Below are positions 6,739 through 14,295 of a DNA stretch of 27,511 bases, one piece after another (position 1 is the first letter of the stretch; each line of letters begins with the position of its first letter). The DNA is from a virus, in IMG/VR virus record IMGVR_UViG_3300030107_006010, positions 1 to 27,511 of that record. One strand, given 5' to 3'. Under the pieces are notes generated by a model that saw only the letters and a list, made by a program, of their open reading frames with translations, ran no database searches and had not been told where the DNA came from. A program made the position numbers and the translations under genes.

Positions 6739-8340
6739 ATGGCAAAATTAACAGAAAGTTTAACAATACAGACAGGAACAGGGGAGTCGTTTAATTTCAA
6801 CTTTGCTGAAGATTATACTGAAGTATTTAATCTAAGGCAAAAAGTAGATAATAGTAATTCTTTTATTACTTTATTAACCCCTTCTACTACTATAGGGCAA
6901 TCATCTATTAGGAATGCAAAATCTATAGTTATAAAAAATGATGGTGAAGTTGGTACAGAAGTTCAGTTTAAAGTAACTGATTATGCTAATAACTCAAATG
7001 TAGATGATGCTAATTCAATAGATATTAGTGGTGATGGTGCAAGTACAACTAGATATATAACAACATTATTAGGTGCTGGTGAATATATGTTTTTACCTAA
7101 TGCAAGATGGGTTTCTTATGAGGATGATGCTTCTGCTGCTAATGCTAAACCTACTACAAATGGTGCTTATTTAACATTAACCTCAGATTTAGAAGTTGAT
7201 AGTGGAACTCTAATTAATCAGGCAGATTTTGAGGATGATAGTACAACTTTAACTGTAGATGATGGAGATTTGTTTGAGGTTGGAGATTTAATTCAAGTCG
7301 GTATAAATGATACGACTGCAACTAGAATAGAAGTTATGAGAGTTACTTCAATAGCAACTCATGTGTTAAGTGTGGATAGAGCTTTATATGGCACATCAGC
7401 AGCCGATAAAGATAGTCAGACAAATGCTACAAGTGGTGCAGTTAATAATGCTAAAGTATATTTCCCTATATTTAATACTTATGGAGATTATAATGATTTT
7501 AGTGTAGTGCAAACTGATGCTTCAGGAAGATTTGGTGTAAGTAACTTTTTTGGATATGGTAGAGTAGCAGATTCAACAGCAGATGGTATAGTTCCAGGAT
7601 CTGTTGCAGGTAAGTTTTATGAGCCAGGTTATCAATCATTTGGGTTAAAAGGTATTACTGCTTCTACAAATTCAGGTTTATCTGCTTCAACAACTTATTA
7701 TCTGTCTGTAGCTCTTAATGGTGGCACAACAGATAAGATTACATTTACAACTGATGCGAATAATACTAACTTTGGTGGTACTAATGGAGTAGTTCAAAAA
7801 TTACAAAATGCTATAAATGCATTGTATTATAATCCAGCTAAAAATGGATTCCAAGATGGAGCTTCAGTTGGAATAGTTAATGGAGATATTAGAATAACAT
7901 CTCATTCAAGACTATCTACTTCAGCAGTAGCAATAACAACTAATACTGATGGAACAGCAGGAACTGATGAGTTATTTGATGGATCTAATATTATTGGTAG
8001 AATACCTGTAAGTCCAGCAGGTGCTGTTTCTGCTAGATTACCAGATGATACAATTATTAATAGAGATGGTGTAACAGTTCCTAATACTGGTGTATTCTTT
8101 TATGATGATGGTCATGGAAATATCAAAGGAACTGCGACTGGAACTATTAATTATCAAACAGGAGCTATAGACTTTGTTGGAGAAGCTAATGCACAGTTTG
8201 CTATAACTGCAAATTATGATTCAGCACATGGTGGTGGTAATAATTCTGGAACTAATACACAGAATATGATTGTAGAAATATCTGCTAGGTCATGTAATAG
8301 TAAAATTAATTCTACTGTTGAAATAGTAGCATTTGATTAA
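6739..8340 (+). CDS. Large beta-rich virion protein, unknown
   Basis: A 533-aa protein, poor in Cys and rich in Thr, Ser, Asp, Asn and Gly, as in multi-domain phage surface proteins. The first 150 residues form one beta domain (SIVIKNDGEVGTEVQFKVTD; GAGEYMFLPNARWVSY). Residues about 160-230 contain a Hint-like or tube-like strand set (DDGDLFEVGDLIQVG, then EVMRVTSIATHVLSVDRALY). The C-terminal 250 residues include a segment also seen in tail and appendage proteins (FFYDDGHGNIKGTATGTINY, then GAIDFVGEANAQFAITANYD). I cannot assign a function. It could be a head fibre, a decoration protein or a structural adhesin. Ribosome site AGGAG lies just before the start. Confidence 0.6.
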   Translation: MAKLTESLTIQTGTGESFNFNFAEDYTEVFNLRQKVDNSNSFITLLTPSTTIGQSSIRNAKSIVIKNDGEVGTEVQFKVTDYANNSNVDDANSIDISGDGASTTRYITTLLGAGEYMFLPNARWVSYEDDASAANAKPTTNGAYLTLTSDLEVDSGTLINQADFEDDSTTLTVDDGDLFEVGDLIQVGINDTTATRIEVMRVTSIATHVLSVDRALYGTSAADKDSQTNATSGAVNNAKVYFPIFNTYGDYNDFSVVQTDASGRFGVSNFFGYGRVADSTADGIVPGSVAGKFYEPGYQSFGLKGITASTNSGLSASTTYYLSVALNGGTTDKITFTTDANNTNFGGTNGVVQKLQNAINALYYNPAKNGFQDGASVGIVNGDIRITSHSRLSTSAVAITTNTDGTAGTDELFDGSNIIGRIPVSPAGAVSARLPDDTIINRDGVTVPNTGVFFYDDGHGNIKGTATGTINYQTGAIDFVGEANAQFAITANYDSAHGGGNNSGTNTQNMIVEISARSCNSKINSTVEIVAFD

Positions 8341-8350
8341 GGAGTAAATT

Positions 8351-8437
8351 ATGCCATCTGGTAAAGGTAAATATGGTAGTAAGAATTTAAAACCTAAAAA
8401 AAGCAGAAAAGCTAAATATGGTAAAAGGAAAAAATAA
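8351..8437 (+). CDS. 28-aa lysine-rich peptide
   Basis: A very short gene with a strong ribosome site (AAGGAG, ending about 7 bases before the ATG) and a TAATG overlap with the next gene, both signs of real translation. The peptide begins MPSGKGKYGSKN and ends KAKYGKRKK. Of 28 residues, 14 are Lys or Arg and none is acidic. The word (G/A)KYG(S/K) occurs twice, so it reads as an imperfect duplication. Peptides of this composition in virions usually bind and neutralise packaged DNA, as the microvirus J protein does. Its place right before the connector gene fits an internal or DNA-contacting component. The function is inferred. Confidence 0.7.
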   Translation: MPSGKGKYGSKNLKPKKSRKAKYGKRKK

Positions 8438-9420
8438 TGGCAACAAGTAATATACAATATTGTACTCATAGAGATATTAAAGACACATATCCTGCTATAA
8501 ACGATAGTGGTGATTCTAAAAGACCTATATATGGATGGACAACCACAGATACAACAAATCAGTATCAAGCAAACAGTACAGGATTAATTACTCAATTATA
8601 TTTTGATGGAATAGAGGGAACTTCTGTAGGTGATAGTCCTAATGCTAATTATGAATTTAATTACTCAGCAAGTACAGATTCTGTTCAAGTATTTCTTACA
8701 ACAAGTGCAGGTGCAACTCTTAGCCCTAATGATATACTTGTAGAATCAGGGGATGATTTTGAAACATTAATAACAAGAGTAGCCAAAAGAGCATCAAGAA
8801 TGATTGATAGTAAGATTGGTTATAGAGTTACAGATACACAAATTAAAGATAGAGAAGGAAATTATCCAGATATTATTGTCCGAGCAGCAGCCTTACAATC
8901 TGTTATACTTCTCCTCACATCCGAAGATCCCACAAATCCCATTATAGAGCCGTTTAAAGAGGAATTAGCTGAAATAGTAGATGGTATCAACTCAGGTACT
9001 ATTGTTATATTAGGCAATCAGAGGACTATGGATGCTGCTAAGGGCATTATTAGAGAGGTTTCAGTAAATGCTTCTTCAGATTTAAGACCTGTTGAACTAA
9101 CAGGTAACTATACTGGTTCTGCTTATGAATTATTAAAAGTTTATATAGATAGTGGTGAAAATGGTGTTATAGGAACTACTAGAATGACAGTTAAAGGTAA
9201 AGATTCAACAAAATTAAAGAATAATGTATTGATAGATTCTGAAATTATTACAGGAGATTATCAGAGTTTAGGTTTGTCTGGTATGAAAATACGTTGGAGT
9301 GGAGATAATGATTCTGCTATAACTACTGCTAATGATGAATATGAGATAGAGTTATTTGGACACAATTTAGATTCATCAACTCCTGGACAAGTTGGTAATA
9401 TTAAGATGACGAGAAGATAA
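8437..9420 (+). CDS. Head-tail connector / head completion protein (candidate)
   Basis: A 327-aa protein. Residues about 100-185 form a helical domain with the pattern of HK97 gp6/SPP1 gp15-like adaptors: DDFETLITRVAKRASRMIDS, later IIVRAAALQSVILLLTSEDP and EEIAEIVDG-like helices. Such adaptors make a ring under the portal and extend the DNA channel. Residues 1-95 and 195-327 are beta-rich additions (for example DSEIITGDYQSLGLSGMKIR) not found in the minimal family, so the protein is larger than the usual 100-150 aa adaptors. It sits between head and tail genes and is followed by tail completion genes, which supports the call. Confidence 0.6.
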   Translation: MATSNIQYCTHRDIKDTYPAINDSGDSKRPIYGWTTTDTTNQYQANSTGLITQLYFDGIEGTSVGDSPNANYEFNYSASTDSVQVFLTTSAGATLSPNDILVESGDDFETLITRVAKRASRMIDSKIGYRVTDTQIKDREGNYPDIIVRAAALQSVILLLTSEDPTNPIIEPFKEELAEIVDGINSGTIVILGNQRTMDAAKGIIREVSVNASSDLRPVELTGNYTGSAYELLKVYIDSGENGVIGTTRMTVKGKDSTKLKNNVLIDSEIITGDYQSLGLSGMKIRWSGDNDSAITTANDEYEIELFGHNLDSSTPGQVGNIKMTRR

Positions 9421-9782
9421 TGTTTGAATATAAAGCAAAATTACTTAGAGTAGTAGATGGTGATACACTTGATTGTTTGGCTGATTTAGGATTTAACTGT
9501 CATATTAAAATCAGAGTTAGATTATATGGTGTAGATACTTGGGAAAGTAGAACTAGAGATTTAGAAGAAAAGAAAAAAGGACTAGCAGCAAAACAGTTTG
9601 TTGTTGACTTCCTTGAAGAAGGCTCATTTAACCTTATATCTCATGGAGTTGGCAAGTATGGTCGCTGTTTAGGAGAAGTTGTCTTAGATGGTGTAAATAT
9701 GAACGAAGAATTAGTAAAACATGGTCATGCATATAAATATCATGGTGGGAATAAAGAATTGGCTAGAAAGATGAATAAATAA
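9420..9782 (+). CDS. Staphylococcal nuclease-like (thermonuclease) enzyme
   Basis: This 120-aa protein covers the full SNase fold, a Ca2+-dependent sugar-nonspecific endonuclease of DNA and RNA. Key residues are all there: VVDGDT (D13 and D15 matching the Ca2+ ligand region), RVRLYGVDTWE (R34, D39, T40 and E42 matching R35, D40, T41 and E43 of the staphylococcal enzyme) and KYGRCLGEV (R82 matching R87). It has no signal peptide or membrane anchor, so it acts in the host cytoplasm or is carried in the particle. It is locked into the connector operon: its ATG overlaps the stop of the gene before and its stop overlaps the start of the gene after. Possible jobs are host DNA breakdown or DNA entry; neither is shown. 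Confidence 0.93.
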   Translation: MFEYKAKLLRVVDGDTLDCLADLGFNCHIKIRVRLYGVDTWESRTRDLEEKKKGLAAKQFVVDFLEEGSFNLISHGVGKYGRCLGEVVLDGVNMNEELVKHGHAYKYHGGNKELARKMNK

Positions 9783-10219
9783 TGCCTGTAACTTTCACAA
9801 ATAATTGGAAGAATATATTAGATAAAGTTCAATCTACTTTAAGGACTGAATTTGGTGGTACTGCACCTGTTTTTATAGGCAGAGCTGATGAGAGTGCAGG
9901 AAATCAGTATTTTAGGCTAGAACCTGCTTCTTCTGAGCTAACTGAGTTATATGCTGGTGGGGAGCAAAGAGAATTTACAATAAATATTTCCTTTTATTTT
10001 GATAGTAAAGAAATTGGTAAAAAGGAATATGATCATATATTAAGATTTGTTTCAAGAGCTGAAGCATTAATGCATGATAATATATCTATGGATTTAGCTG
10101 ACAATACACAATTATTTGATTGTAGAATGGAAACTTGCACATTAGATGCTGGTGAACCAGAAGATCCATATATAGTAGAATGGGAGTTTAATTGCTCTCA
10201 TATTGCAAATATAACATAA
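9782..10219 (+). CDS. Tail terminator / head-tail joining protein (candidate)
   Basis: A 145-aa alpha/beta protein in the slot where siphophages encode the tail terminator (lambda gpU-like) that caps the tail tube and joins it to the head. The layout fits: an N-terminal helix (NWKNILDKVQSTLRTEF), strands (APVFIGRADE; REFTINISFYFDSKE), a helix (YDHILRFVSRAEALMHD) and a last strand (YIVEWEFNCSH). This is the order seen in gpU/gp17-type proteins, which measure a target strand and a helix pair. No catalytic residues are apparent. The start overlaps the previous stop. The assignment is by size, secondary structure and gene order only. Confidence 0.6.
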   Translation: MPVTFTNNWKNILDKVQSTLRTEFGGTAPVFIGRADESAGNQYFRLEPASSELTELYAGGEQREFTINISFYFDSKEIGKKEYDHILRFVSRAEALMHDNISMDLADNTQLFDCRMETCTLDAGEPEDPYIVEWEFNCSHIANIT

Positions 10220-10230
10220 ATAGGAGAATT

Positions 10231-10416
10231 ATGAAAGTTAAAGGGTTAGCAGATAAATTAGAAAAGTTTAATGCTGTTGGTATGCCTTGCTCATCTAAAG
10301 AATTTAACGATTTAAGAGATGGCAAGACAATAGCATTATCAAAAGAAAATGCAGAACTAATGTCATCAATGGGATTGGTTGAAATAATAGAAAATAAAAA
10401 AATAAAGGAGAAATAA
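10231..10416 (+). CDS. Small charged protein before the tail tube gene, unknown
   Basis: A 61-aa basic protein (VKGLADKLEKFNAVG at the start, NKKIKEK at the end). The start at 10231 is chosen because TAGGAG lies 7 bases upstream; an in-frame ATG at 10192 would lie inside the preceding gene and lacks a ribosome site. The middle (PCSSKEFNDLRDGKTIALSK) resembles the short proteins with a 'hook' that contact tail tube subunits, but no family is recognised. The tail tube gene begins immediately after the stop, so both are made together. Confidence 0.65.
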   Translation: MKVKGLADKLEKFNAVGMPCSSKEFNDLRDGKTIALSKENAELMSSMGLVEIIENKKIKEK

Positions 10417-11526
10417 ATGGCTATAAGTGCAAAAGTCGTTCCCATTAGTAATGTTGTAGCAGGTATTAAAGCTGAATCTTCTTTTGGTGTAGGTATAGAT
10501 GTTACAGGAGATGAAGGTACAGCATTTAGACAACTACCAATAGTTCAAGTTTCTAAACCAACATTTAATGTTACTAGAGAATCAAGATTATTATCAGGGA
10601 GAGGACTTGTTAAAAATTCTAATGATACAATATTGAATTTAAGAGGTGGTACTGTAACAATGCCTTTTGATATGATAGCAACTCCAAAGTTGTTATCTCA
10701 ACATTTAGCATTGGTTTGTCAAGAACATAGTGAAGCTAGTAGTACAATACACACACATGAAATAGGTGGTCAAGGGGCATTACTAAGTTCATTAGGTGGT
10801 TCAAAAACTAATAATATACCACATACTGTTAATCTTGCTTATGAAGTAGCAGGAGCTGATTCAGGAGAAGGAATTAAAGTTACTGGAGTAGTGTGTTCTG
10901 ATCTAAGTTTAAGTTTAGATTATGGAACAAATGGTGGGTTTATGACCATGAGTGGTAATTACTTTAGTGGTTTTTCTAATCCTGTTTCAACAGGAAGTTG
11001 TTTAGAACAATCATTTTCAACAGGAAGTTGGACAGCACCTGAAACAACAGGATACTATAATATTGGGAATATATCAACTAAAACATTAACTTGTGATGAT
11101 GGAGCAACTCAAGATTTAATTTTGAAATCATTAAATATTAATATCGCTAATGGTGTTAATAGAGTTGGTTTTAATTCTAATGGTGATGCAGAAAGTTATT
11201 CTATTCCTGAGTATGTTGTTACTGGAGATTTAACCATTAAAATGGATGATAACTTTGCTTATGAAGGAGCAAGGAATGTTATTCAAGATTTTCTTGATGG
11301 TGATACATTACCTCTTGCTATTAATATTGGTGATGGAACATTGAGTTCAGTTGGTGAAGCTAATATGCAAATGAATATTCAATATACAGGTGATCCAGGA
11401 CAAGATGTGAGTGAAAGTGGTATATTCCATACACTCCCTTTTGAATGTGTATCAACAGGAGCATCAGATAATAATGAAGCATTTGAAATACAAATATTCA
11501 ATGGTGAATCACAGTCAGCTTGGTAA
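10417..11526 (+). CDS. Major tail protein (tail tube)
   Basis: A 369-aa beta-rich protein directly before the chaperone pair and the tape measure gene, the conserved place for the tail tube subunit. Recognisable elements are the N-terminal AGIKAESSFGVGID, a common opening of tube proteins of this type, the paired strands TVTMPFDMIATPKLLSQHLA, and SLSLDYGTNGGFMTMSGNYF, followed by a polar insertion (CLEQSFSTGSWTAPETTGYY). The C-terminal half repeats the same strand logic (DLTIKMDDNFAYEGARNVIQ, then LAINIGDGTLSSVGEANMQM), consistent with two fused beta-sandwich units. The subunits would form stacked hexameric rings around the tape measure. No sheath gene follows. Ribosome site AAAGGAG precedes the ATG. 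Confidence 0.8.
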   Translation: MAISAKVVPISNVVAGIKAESSFGVGIDVTGDEGTAFRQLPIVQVSKPTFNVTRESRLLSGRGLVKNSNDTILNLRGGTVTMPFDMIATPKLLSQHLALVCQEHSEASSTIHTHEIGGQGALLSSLGGSKTNNIPHTVNLAYEVAGADSGEGIKVTGVVCSDLSLSLDYGTNGGFMTMSGNYFSGFSNPVSTGSCLEQSFSTGSWTAPETTGYYNIGNISTKTLTCDDGATQDLILKSLNINIANGVNRVGFNSNGDAESYSIPEYVVTGDLTIKMDDNFAYEGARNVIQDFLDGDTLPLAINIGDGTLSSVGEANMQMNIQYTGDPGQDVSESGIFHTLPFECVSTGASDNNEAFEIQIFNGESQSAW

Positions 11527-11548
11527 TTAAAATAAGGAGTATTGGAAC

Positions 11549-11863
11549 ATGATAGAAAAGAAGTTAAAATCAGGAAGGAAAGTTAAGATTAGAGAATTAT
11601 CTGTGGATAAGATTGATGAGTTGAAAGACATTATCAAAATGAAATATCACAAAGATGGTTCTACTGTTGTGGAAAATCTTAATGTTGCAAGAACAGCTTG
11701 GATTAGAGCTGGACTAGGTGGTGGAGAGTTTAAAAACTGGAAACCTAATGGTGCATATCCTCCTGATTCTGTATTAAAGCAGTTATCTGATGTTGAAAGA
11801 GAAGAATTATTTGATTTAGTTCAATCTTCGCAAATAATGGGGGAAGAAGCTCCCTCCAACTAG
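11549..11863 (+). CDS. Tail assembly chaperone, short form (lambda G-like)
   Basis: A 104-aa protein whose place between tail tube and tape measure is that of the lambda G-type chaperone, which coats the tape measure before tube assembly. It has a basic start (IEKKLKSGRKVKIRELSVDK), a helical middle and an acidic end (SDVEREELFDLVQ). These traits match chaperones of many siphophages (the first strand LKSGRKVKIRELSV is typical). It terminates at TAG 11861-11863. Before that stop lies a slippery stretch (ATGGGGGAA) followed by a hairpin, and the -1 frame is open across it into the next frame. A fraction of ribosomes should therefore make a longer G-T fusion. Confidence 0.83.
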   Translation: MIEKKLKSGRKVKIRELSVDKIDELKDIIKMKYHKDGSTVVENLNVARTAWIRAGLGGGEFKNWKPNGAYPPDSVLKQLSDVEREELFDLVQSSQIMGEEAPSN

Positions 11864-11898
11864 GATTAAATGTCTTATTGGACAGTAGTTGTGAGGGG
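11837..11898 (+). promoter_or_regulatory. Programmed -1 ribosomal frameshift signal
   Basis: The slip site is the run of five G at 11839-11843 in ATG GGG GAA. A tRNA on GGG (11840-11842) re-pairs perfectly with GGG one base back, and the next codon becomes GGA (11842-11844). After a six-base spacer (GAAGCT) a hairpin follows: CCCTC (11852-11856) pairs with GAGGG (11893-11897), and CAAC (11857-11860) with GTTG (11888-11891), with one bulged T and a 27-base loop. The -1 frame is open from 11815 and runs to 12276. The frame direction, spacing and gene position all match lambda G/GT-type frameshifting. The exact slip codon is inferred. Confidence 0.82.
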
Positions 11899-12276
11899 TG
11901 TAATTATCATGAGTACCCCTATACGTTTCAAAATATATTAATTCATTCAGATGAACCTGCAATAACCATTAATAATAATGATGAATTGTGGGATTATATT
12001 TTAAAACTAAAAGAAGAAGCAGAGTTTGTTTCAAAATCAAGTACTTCGTTTGATATATTAAACAATATATACGAACAATTACCTTTTTTTGCATGTAATA
12101 AGAAAATATTAGACATGAATTGTCAGAAAGATATAGAAAAATATGTTTATTGCAAAGATACAAGCACACCTCCATATTCAGGATCATACCAAGATACTCC
12201 TAGTTTATGGATACATAAGTATTATACTATTAAGAGTGCTATGATTTTAAGAGATAAAAAATTGAAAGAAGGATAA
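11842..12276 (+). CDS. Tail assembly chaperone, T domain reached by -1 frameshift (G-T fusion)
   Basis: This frame has no ATG in its first hundred codons after the slip site; the only early start-like codon is a TTG at 11878 without a ribosome site. It should therefore be made as the C-terminal part of a fusion: 98 residues of the short form, then about 144 from here (GRSSLQLGLNVLLDSSCEGC onward), 242 in total. In lambda the T part recruits the tail tube while the G part wraps the tape measure; the same division is expected here. The T part has Cys/His clusters (CEGCNYHEYPY, later FACNKKILDMNC), which could bind zinc, an uncommon trait for this domain. It ends just before the tape measure ATG. 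Confidence 0.75.
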   Translation, partial: GRSSLQLGLNVLLDSSCEGCNYHEYPYTFQNILIHSDEPAITINNNDELWDYILKLKEEAEFVSKSSTSFDILNNIYEQLPFFACNKKILDMNCQKDIEKYVYCKDTSTPPYSGSYQDTPSLWIHKYYTIKSAMILRDKKLKEG

Positions 12277-14295
12277 ATGGCTGATCAACAAAAGATAGTA
12301 TTAGAATTAGAAGCTAAAACTAAGAAGTTATTAGCTCAGCTTAAAACAGTAAAAAAATCCATGAAAGGGGTAGATGATCAAACTAAAAAAATGAGAATCT
12401 CTACTTCTGGTTTAAGAAGGACTCTTGGTGCTTTAAGAAACAATATGCTACTTGTTTCATTTGCTTTTGGTGGAAGTGCTAAAGCTGTAGGTGCATTAAT
12501 AAGAGCTTATGGAGAACAAGAATTAGCAGAAAGAAAATTATCTCAGGCATTAGGATTTACTTCTCAAGCATTATTAACACAAGCATCTGCATTACAAGAA
12601 ACAACAACATTTGGTGATGAAGCTATTATAGGTGTCCAAGCATTAATTGGTGCATTTACTAAAGATGAAGAACAGATTAAAGAATTAACAAAAACTACTC
12701 TTGATTTAGCTGCTGCTAAAGGTATGGACTTAACTGCTGCTGCCGACTTAGTATCTAAATCTTTTGGTTCTTCTACTAATGCCTTGTCAAGATATGGAAT
12801 ACAAGTTGAAGGTGCAGTTGGATCTACAGAAAGATTAGAAAGCCTTACTGGTAATGTTGCTGATTTATTTGGTGGACAAGCAGCAGCACAAGCAGATACA
12901 ATGACAGGTTCTATTGAACAAATGAGAAATGCTGTTGGAGATACTGCCGAAAGCATGGGTGAAATATTTGAACCTGCTACAATAGCAATAACAAAGAGTA
13001 TAAAATCAGCAAGTGAAAAATTATCTGAGTTCTTTAACAAGCTAAACGAAACTGATATGGAAACTGTTGTTAGGCAATTAAGAGAGCTTGGAATGGCAGA
13101 AAGTGATCTAACTTTACTAGATAATATTATTAAGATAGAGGAGCATACTGAAAATTGGATTACTGCAAATGAGAGAATTATTTATTTATTAAGAAGGCAA
13201 GGGAAAGGTGTAAACAATATTAAGCACCAATCAAGAGAGCTGACACATCAAGAACTAGAGCTATTAGGTGTAAAAGTAGAATCTCTAACGAAGGATATAA
13301 CTTTAAGAAAAAGAAAAGTTGATGTTCAAAATGCAGATAAAGTTAATGAAGAAATAATTCAAAAGTTTATTTCTGATAGAGTAGGGTTGCTACAAGAACT
13401 TATTAAAGGTCAAGCAACTTTAAGTAAAGATCAGATAGAGAAGAAGAATCAATATTTAGCAGAAATAGATTTTCTTAAACAGATATTAGAAGCTGAGAAT
13501 CAAAGAGCTAAAGCTGGAAAAGCATTAGATGATGTTTATAATCCTCCAGCTACACCAGATCCAACTCCACCAACACCTGAAGAAATATTCCTTGAGCAGT
13601 TTGAAACATTTAAAGCTGAAAAAGACGTACAATTAGAGAAGTATGAGCATGAACAAGCACTAATAGCTATGTTGGTAGAAAAACATGAGGATTTGGCAAA
13701 ATCACTTGGTTTGGAAACAGATGCACAGAGAGATCTTAGGATAGAAAGCGAAAAAGCAGCAGTTGAGAAAAAGAAGGCAGCCGACCAAGCAGCAAAAGCT
13801 CATGAAAAAAGTACAAAATCAGTTACCAAAGATTTTATTAGAATTGGGAAACTTTATGGAGAAAATGCAGATCAAGCACAAGATGCAGCTGTTGACACTA
13901 TAGCTGGATATGCTGCTGAAGCTGCTGCATCTCAAATGACAAAAATAATTAAACAGTATCCATTCCCTATTAATGCTATTATGGCTGCTACTGCTGGAGC
14001 TGCTATCGGTCTAGGGATACAAGCATTATCAGCTCCTTTAAAAAGCAAAAAAGCTCAATATGGTATGGATGAAGTTGTAGATGAGCCAACTATGATTCTA
14101 GCAGGTGAAGCAGGAGCAGAACAAGTATCTATTACTCCTCTTGAAAGTCCTAATATTGATGGTGTTCAAGGTGGAGGTGCTTCTGTAGTAGTAAATGTGT
14201 CAGGGAATGTATTAACGTCAGATTTTGTTGAAGGTGAATTAGCAGAAAATATTAGAGAAGCAGTTCGTAGAGGAACAGATTTTGGAATTGGATAA
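12277..14295 (+). CDS. Tape measure protein
   Basis: A 672-aa, mostly helical protein placed after the chaperones and before the tail-tip genes. The N-terminus is a coiled coil (ELEAKTKKLLAQLKTVKKS) followed by a hydrophobic helix (about 55-75, NNMLLVSFAFGGSAKAVGAL). Residues 75-250 resemble the phage tape measure core (RAYGEQELAERKLSQALG; KGMDLTAAADLVSKSFGSS). Charged coiled coils follow, and a second hydrophobic segment (about 565-590, INAIMAATAGAAIGLGIQAL) could insert in the host membrane at DNA entry. The C-terminal sequence AGEAGAEQVSITPL is a frequent tape measure ending. Tail length scales with this protein; 672 residues at about 0.15 nm each would give roughly 100 nm. Confidence 0.93.
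   Translation: MADQQKIVLELEAKTKKLLAQLKTVKKSMKGVDDQTKKMRISTSGLRRTLGALRNNMLLVSFAFGGSAKAVGALIRAYGEQELAERKLSQALGFTSQALLTQASALQETTTFGDEAIIGVQALIGAFTKDEEQIKELTKTTLDLAAAKGMDLTAAADLVSKSFGSSTNALSRYGIQVEGAVGSTERLESLTGNVADLFGGQAAAQADTMTGSIEQMRNAVGDTAESMGEIFEPATIAITKSIKSASEKLSEFFNKLNETDMETVVRQLRELGMAESDLTLLDNIIKIEEHTENWITANERIIYLLRRQGKGVNNIKHQSRELTHQELELLGVKVESLTKDITLRKRKVDVQNADKVNEEIIQKFISDRVGLLQELIKGQATLSKDQIEKKNQYLAEIDFLKQILEAENQRAKAGKALDDVYNPPATPDPTPPTPEEIFLEQFETFKAEKDVQLEKYEHEQALIAMLVEKHEDLAKSLGLETDAQRDLRIESEKAAVEKKKAADQAAKAHEKSTKSVTKDFIRIGKLYGENADQAQDAAVDTIAGYAAEAAASQMTKIIKQYPFPINAIMAATAGAAIGLGIQALSAPLKSKKAQYGMDEVVDEPTMILAGEAGAEQVSITPLESPNIDGVQGGGASVVVNVSGNVLTSDFVEGELAENIREAVRRGTDFGIG

Noticed and set aside
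11870-11941. ATG at 11870 as the start of a separate gene between the chaperone and the tape measure
   Set aside because: It lies in the frame of the short chaperone form and meets a stop after 23 codons, and it has no ribosome site. The long downstream frame is the -1 frame.
12564-13040. Long open frame on the minus strand inside the tape measure gene
   Set aside because: It is a shadow of the Ala/Leu-rich coding strand; it has no ribosome site, and no other minus-strand gene occurs in this region.
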